From CALMEC01 sp964628685 (GTDB lineage Bacteria > Actinomycetota > Thermoleophilia > Miltoncostaeales > Miltoncostaeaceae): a stretch of 64,000 nt of DNA. The position numbers and the translations under genes are program-made. The stretch lies in NCBI GenBank assembly GCA_964628685.1, contig CAZVNM010000001.1, positions 558,001 to 622,000 on the forward strand, written 5' to 3'. Position 1 is the first letter of the stretch. Every line of letters begins with the position of its first letter. Under the pieces are notes generated by a model. It saw only the letters and a list, made by a program, of their open reading frames with translations, was not told the origin of the DNA and ran no database searches. Below, one piece after another: positions 62,193-64,000 of the stretch.

Positions 62193-62369
62193 ATGACGAA
62201 GCGTGAACGCCAGGAGGCAGCAGCAATCCTCGACCGGCTCGCCCACGCCCTGACCGCACCGCGAGACCCGGACGCAGGGGTCACAGCACCCGCCCGGTTC
62301 GTCGCGGGGTTGCAGGGCGCCGCAGCTGCTCTCCGCACCCCTGACCCGCCGCGCACCCGCCAGCACTGA
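62193..62369 (+). CDS. Small hypothetical protein of the mobile element
   Basis: 58 residues, too short for common gene thresholds. MTKRERQEAAAILDRLAHAL at the start is a charged amphipathic helix, followed by a Pro/Ala-rich part. An AAGG-type ribosome site lies 10 bases upstream. It ends 19 bases from the convergent serine recombinase. No family recognised. The 215 bases before it, after the integrase stop, show no gene. Confidence 0.45.
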   Translation: MTKRERQEAAAILDRLAHALTAPRDPDAGVTAPARFVAGLQGAAAALRTPDPPRTRQH

Positions 62370-62388
62370 CGGGACGCATCGCCGCGTT

Positions 62389-63066
62389 CTAGGCGACCCT
62401 GCGGCGCTCGCCCCGCGGGTTCGTCGGGGGCAGCACGGCCCGCAGACTCGACGGGCGCCACACGCTGCCGCCCCGAGGGGTCGGGACACCCTCCGCGTTC
62501 AGCGTGTCGCAGATGGCGTGCAGCGTCATCGTCTCCCGCATCCCCCGGATGCGGTCCGCCAACTCTGGGGTGATCGTCCGGGGCCTGCCCAAGACGACGC
62601 CCTCCGACCTCTTGACCGCCAGGCCGTCGCGGGTGCGCTGCCCGATCAACTCCCGTTCGAGCTCGGCCACCGCCGCGATGATCTGGGCGGTGAACTTCCC
62701 CGTCGGGGTGCTGGTGTCCAACCCGAGGTCCAGGCACACGAGCGCCCACCCCTGCCGGCGGGACTGGTCGAGGACACTGCAGAAGTCAGCGACCGACCGG
62801 CTCAGCCGATCGAGTTTCGCGACGATCAGGGCGTCAGCCTCACCCGCTTCGACAGCGGCGAGTGCTGCGGCGAGGCCGTGGCGGTTGCGCACCGCCTTCG
62901 CGCTGACCCCCTCGTCGGCGTGCTCAGCGACATGCGTCCAACCGCGCTCCCGGCAGGCGGCGGCGACCTGGTCGCGTTGGGCCTGCAGTCCGGCGCCGCT
63001 GCGGGCCTGTTCGCTCGTGGAAACACGGACGTAGGAGACAACGCGAAGCGGGGTGCTGGTGGTCAT
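62389..63066 (-). CDS. Serine recombinase (resolvase/invertase family)
   Basis: 225 residues. The N-terminal catalytic domain has the nucleophile serine in SYVRVSTSEQ (about residue 16). Also present are GLQAQRDQVAAACRERGW, LIVAKLDRLSRSVADF and the E-helix region TGKFTAQIIAAVAELERELI. A C-terminal helix-turn-helix, LGRPRTITPELADRIRGMRE..TLHAICDTLNAEGVPTPRGG, completes the small resolvase/invertase layout. It could invert or resolve DNA inside the element. ATG 63066 has GGAAGGGAG in front; the longer frame upstream has no family match. It faces away from the small gene at 63156. Confidence 0.93.
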   Translation of the reverse strand: MTTSTPLRVVSYVRVSTSEQARSGAGLQAQRDQVAAACRERGWTHVAEHADEGVSAKAVRNRHGLAAALAAVEAGEADALIVAKLDRLSRSVADFCSVLDQSRRQGWALVCLDLGLDTSTPTGKFTAQIIAAVAELERELIGQRTRDGLAVKRSEGVVLGRPRTITPELADRIRGMRETMTLHAICDTLNAEGVPTPRGGSVWRPSSLRAVLPPTNPRGERRRVA

Positions 63067-63155
63067 GCGGGGCTCCCTTCCATGGGTGGCGACTACCACA
63101 ATATTGCACGAAAGGAACGAATACCGTAAACCGGGATGCCGGGTACGATCCCGGG

Positions 63156-63386
63156 ATGGACCCCAACCCGCACTCCACCCCCACCGCCGGCGTCGAAGCA
63201 CTGCAGACAGCGGCCCGCTCCCTCACCCACCTAGCGGCAACCGTCCCGCCGGACGACCCGCATCATGTCCTCGTAACTGAAACCCTGGTGATCGTCTCCG
63301 ACCGGTTGCGAGCCGTCTCCACCGCCGCCCACCACGGACGCCGCAGTGACCTGCTCGTCACCCTCGCCGCACTCCTCGGCGACTAA
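63156..63386 (+). CDS. Small hypothetical protein of the mobile element
   Basis: 76 residues, family not recognised. It is mainly helical (VEALQTAARSLTHLAATVPP, then VTETLVIVSDRLRAVSTAAHHG) with no signal peptide or transmembrane helix. ATG 63156 follows a GATCCCGGG stretch with a weak ribosome site. It is divergent from the serine recombinase and convergent with the terminase, whose end is 4 bases away. Confidence 0.55.
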   Translation: MDPNPHSTPTAGVEALQTAARSLTHLAATVPPDDPHHVLVTETLVIVSDRLRAVSTAAHHGRRSDLLVTLAALLGD

Positions 63387-63390
63387 CCCG

Positions 63391-64000
63391 TCACCACCCG
63401 CGTAACGGGCCGCGACGCATCAACCCACCCGGCCGGTCCTGGTCGCCGGGGGTGGGGATCCGTCCACGCGGAACGAACACCCGCGCCCGACCCGCCGACC
63501 CGCCGCGAAGCTCCGTCACCGCCCACACCAACGCATCAAGCCGGTCCGGTGACGGCGCCCCCACCGTCCACGTCGTCAACTGGTCCTCCAAGACAGGGAA
63601 CCGTTCGGCGTGCATCACCCGGCCCTGCTCGTACAACGCGACGACCGGCTCCGCCCGCGTGACCTTCCCGCGGGATGCGTGGACCTTCGTGATCGGAAGG
63701 TTCGGGTACACGGTGCGGAGGGTGTGGACAGCCATTTCACCGCCCTGGTTCACCTCGACAACCACCCTGTCGGCCGTGTGGTGGGTGTATGCCTCGACCG
63801 CCGCCCGCGCCCATTGGTCCGGGGTGGCGTGCGGGACGCTGTGGTCTTGGAGCACGACCACCCGGCCGTCCGCCATCACCCCCGCCGCCACGATCCCGCA
63901 TTCCGCTCCCGTCTCTGACGCCGGCGGGTCGACAGCGACGACCACCTGCGTGAACGACGGCACCGACGGCGCCCACCGCGCGACCTCGACGCGCCACCCC
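63391..64000 (-). CDS. Phage terminase large subunit, C-terminal nuclease domain (partial)
   Basis: The frame is open to the window edge, so the gene begins outside; the GTG at 63963 is internal. The visible 203 residues form the RNase H-like nuclease domain of a TerL protein, which cuts concatemeric DNA during head filling. The first acidic metal residue is in VVVAVDPPASETG, a later one in RVVVEVNQGGEM, and the last in DRLDALVWAVTEL, all usual places. The segment VHASRGKVTRAEPVVALYEQGRV is typical of Terminase_6C proteins. The ATPase half should lie upstream, right of the window. It is the best evidence that the element is a prophage. Confidence 0.85.
   Translation of the reverse strand, partial: GWRVEVARWAPSVPSFTQVVVAVDPPASETGAECGIVAAGVMADGRVVVLQDHSVPHATPDQWARAAVEAYTHHTADRVVVEVNQGGEMAVHTLRTVYPNLPITKVHASRGKVTRAEPVVALYEQGRVMHAERFPVLEDQLTTWTVGAPSPDRLDALVWAVTELRGGSAGRARVFVPRGRIPTPGDQDRPGGLMRRGPLRGW

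Larger units (their letters stand above)
60511..64000 (+). mobile_element. Left part of an integrated phage-like element at tRNA-Thr, continuing past the window
   Basis: Directly downstream of tRNA-Thr lie a tyrosine integrase (with a nonsense codon), a serine recombinase, two small unknown genes and a terminase large subunit. A tyrosine integrase next to a tRNA 3' end is the classic arrangement of tRNA-targeted prophages and islands. The right end is not in view, so the attachment repeat cannot be confirmed. The base style differs slightly from upstream DNA (more GTG/CGG-type short genes, more TTA/TAG-like codons). This is a visual impression, not a measurement. Confidence 0.75.

Overview
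The window is GC-rich, densely packed chromosomal DNA with many GTG starts and 4-bp ATGA/GTGA gene overlaps. It carries a GTP-type PEP carboxykinase, a mycothiol-type arsenate reductase-like protein, a holin-X/DUF3618 pair and tRNA genes without an encoded CCA. This suits a high-GC actinomycete, and the mix of genes would fit a deep-branching class such as Thermoleophilia. That placement is inference from gene content; there is no rRNA or other phylogenetic marker here. The sequence ends inside an integrated phage-like element.

Layout. Bases 1-2.1 kb hold two ABC-2 permease subunits, the first broken by an in-frame TGA. 2.2-10.4 kb holds an aldo-keto reductase, a VIT-type metal transporter, MsrB, a giant LuxR-type ATPase regulator, a secreted RTX-repeat protein and a nitroreductase-like protein. 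10.5-12.5 kb is a three-gene envelope/stress operon behind a SigB-like promoter. 12.6-18.4 kb has serS (apparently started at CTG), a STAS anti-anti-sigma protein, two cytochrome c lipoprotein-like genes, a gamma-carbonic anhydrase and a GAF/PAS/SpoIIE phosphatase. 18.6-24.6 kb has an ETF:quinone oxidoreductase lacking one Fe-S cysteine, a TlpA thioredoxin, an FKBP, small enzymes and a metallophosphatase; tRNA-Ala(CGC) follows. 24.8-29.6 kb has a PHP-type phosphatase, galE and a coupled operon (degenerate topoisomerase-like protein, small membrane protein, tmk, holB-like). 29.6-32.7 kb has a DUF2185 protein, a repeat-filled gap and a membrane/DUF operon. 33-39 kb has pckG, a HAD phosphatase, EcsC, an ArsC-like protein and an ABC exporter. 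39.1-46 kb has an HhH-GPD protein, an NhaA-DsbA fusion, redox enzymes and an AI-2E-type permease. 46.1-48.1 kb is a compact alkylation-repair cluster (two Ogt proteins, an ECF-like sigma factor, an Ada-like zinc protein). 48.06-49.05 kb is a repeat-rich non-coding kilobase. 49-60 kb has a hydrolase plus Rieske/FAD reductase, a frameshifted SdrD-type surface protein, a TetR-controlled MMPL exporter and a second SpoIIE phosphatase. tRNA-Thr(CGT) at 60.4 kb marks the probable left edge of the mobile element: a tyrosine integrase with a nonsense codon, a serine recombinase, small genes and a terminase large subunit that runs off the right edge.

Most notable: a dispersed repeat present four times in two gaps 17.5 kb apart. 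Each copy has two 14-nt palindromes and a 15-nt motif at exactly constant spacing (22 and 21 nt). Next is a miniature type IA topoisomerase relative that seems to lack its active site and sits in the tmk-holB operon. The nonsense and frameshift lesions (positions 268, about 53,025 and 60,850) may be real decay or assembly errors and need read-level checking.
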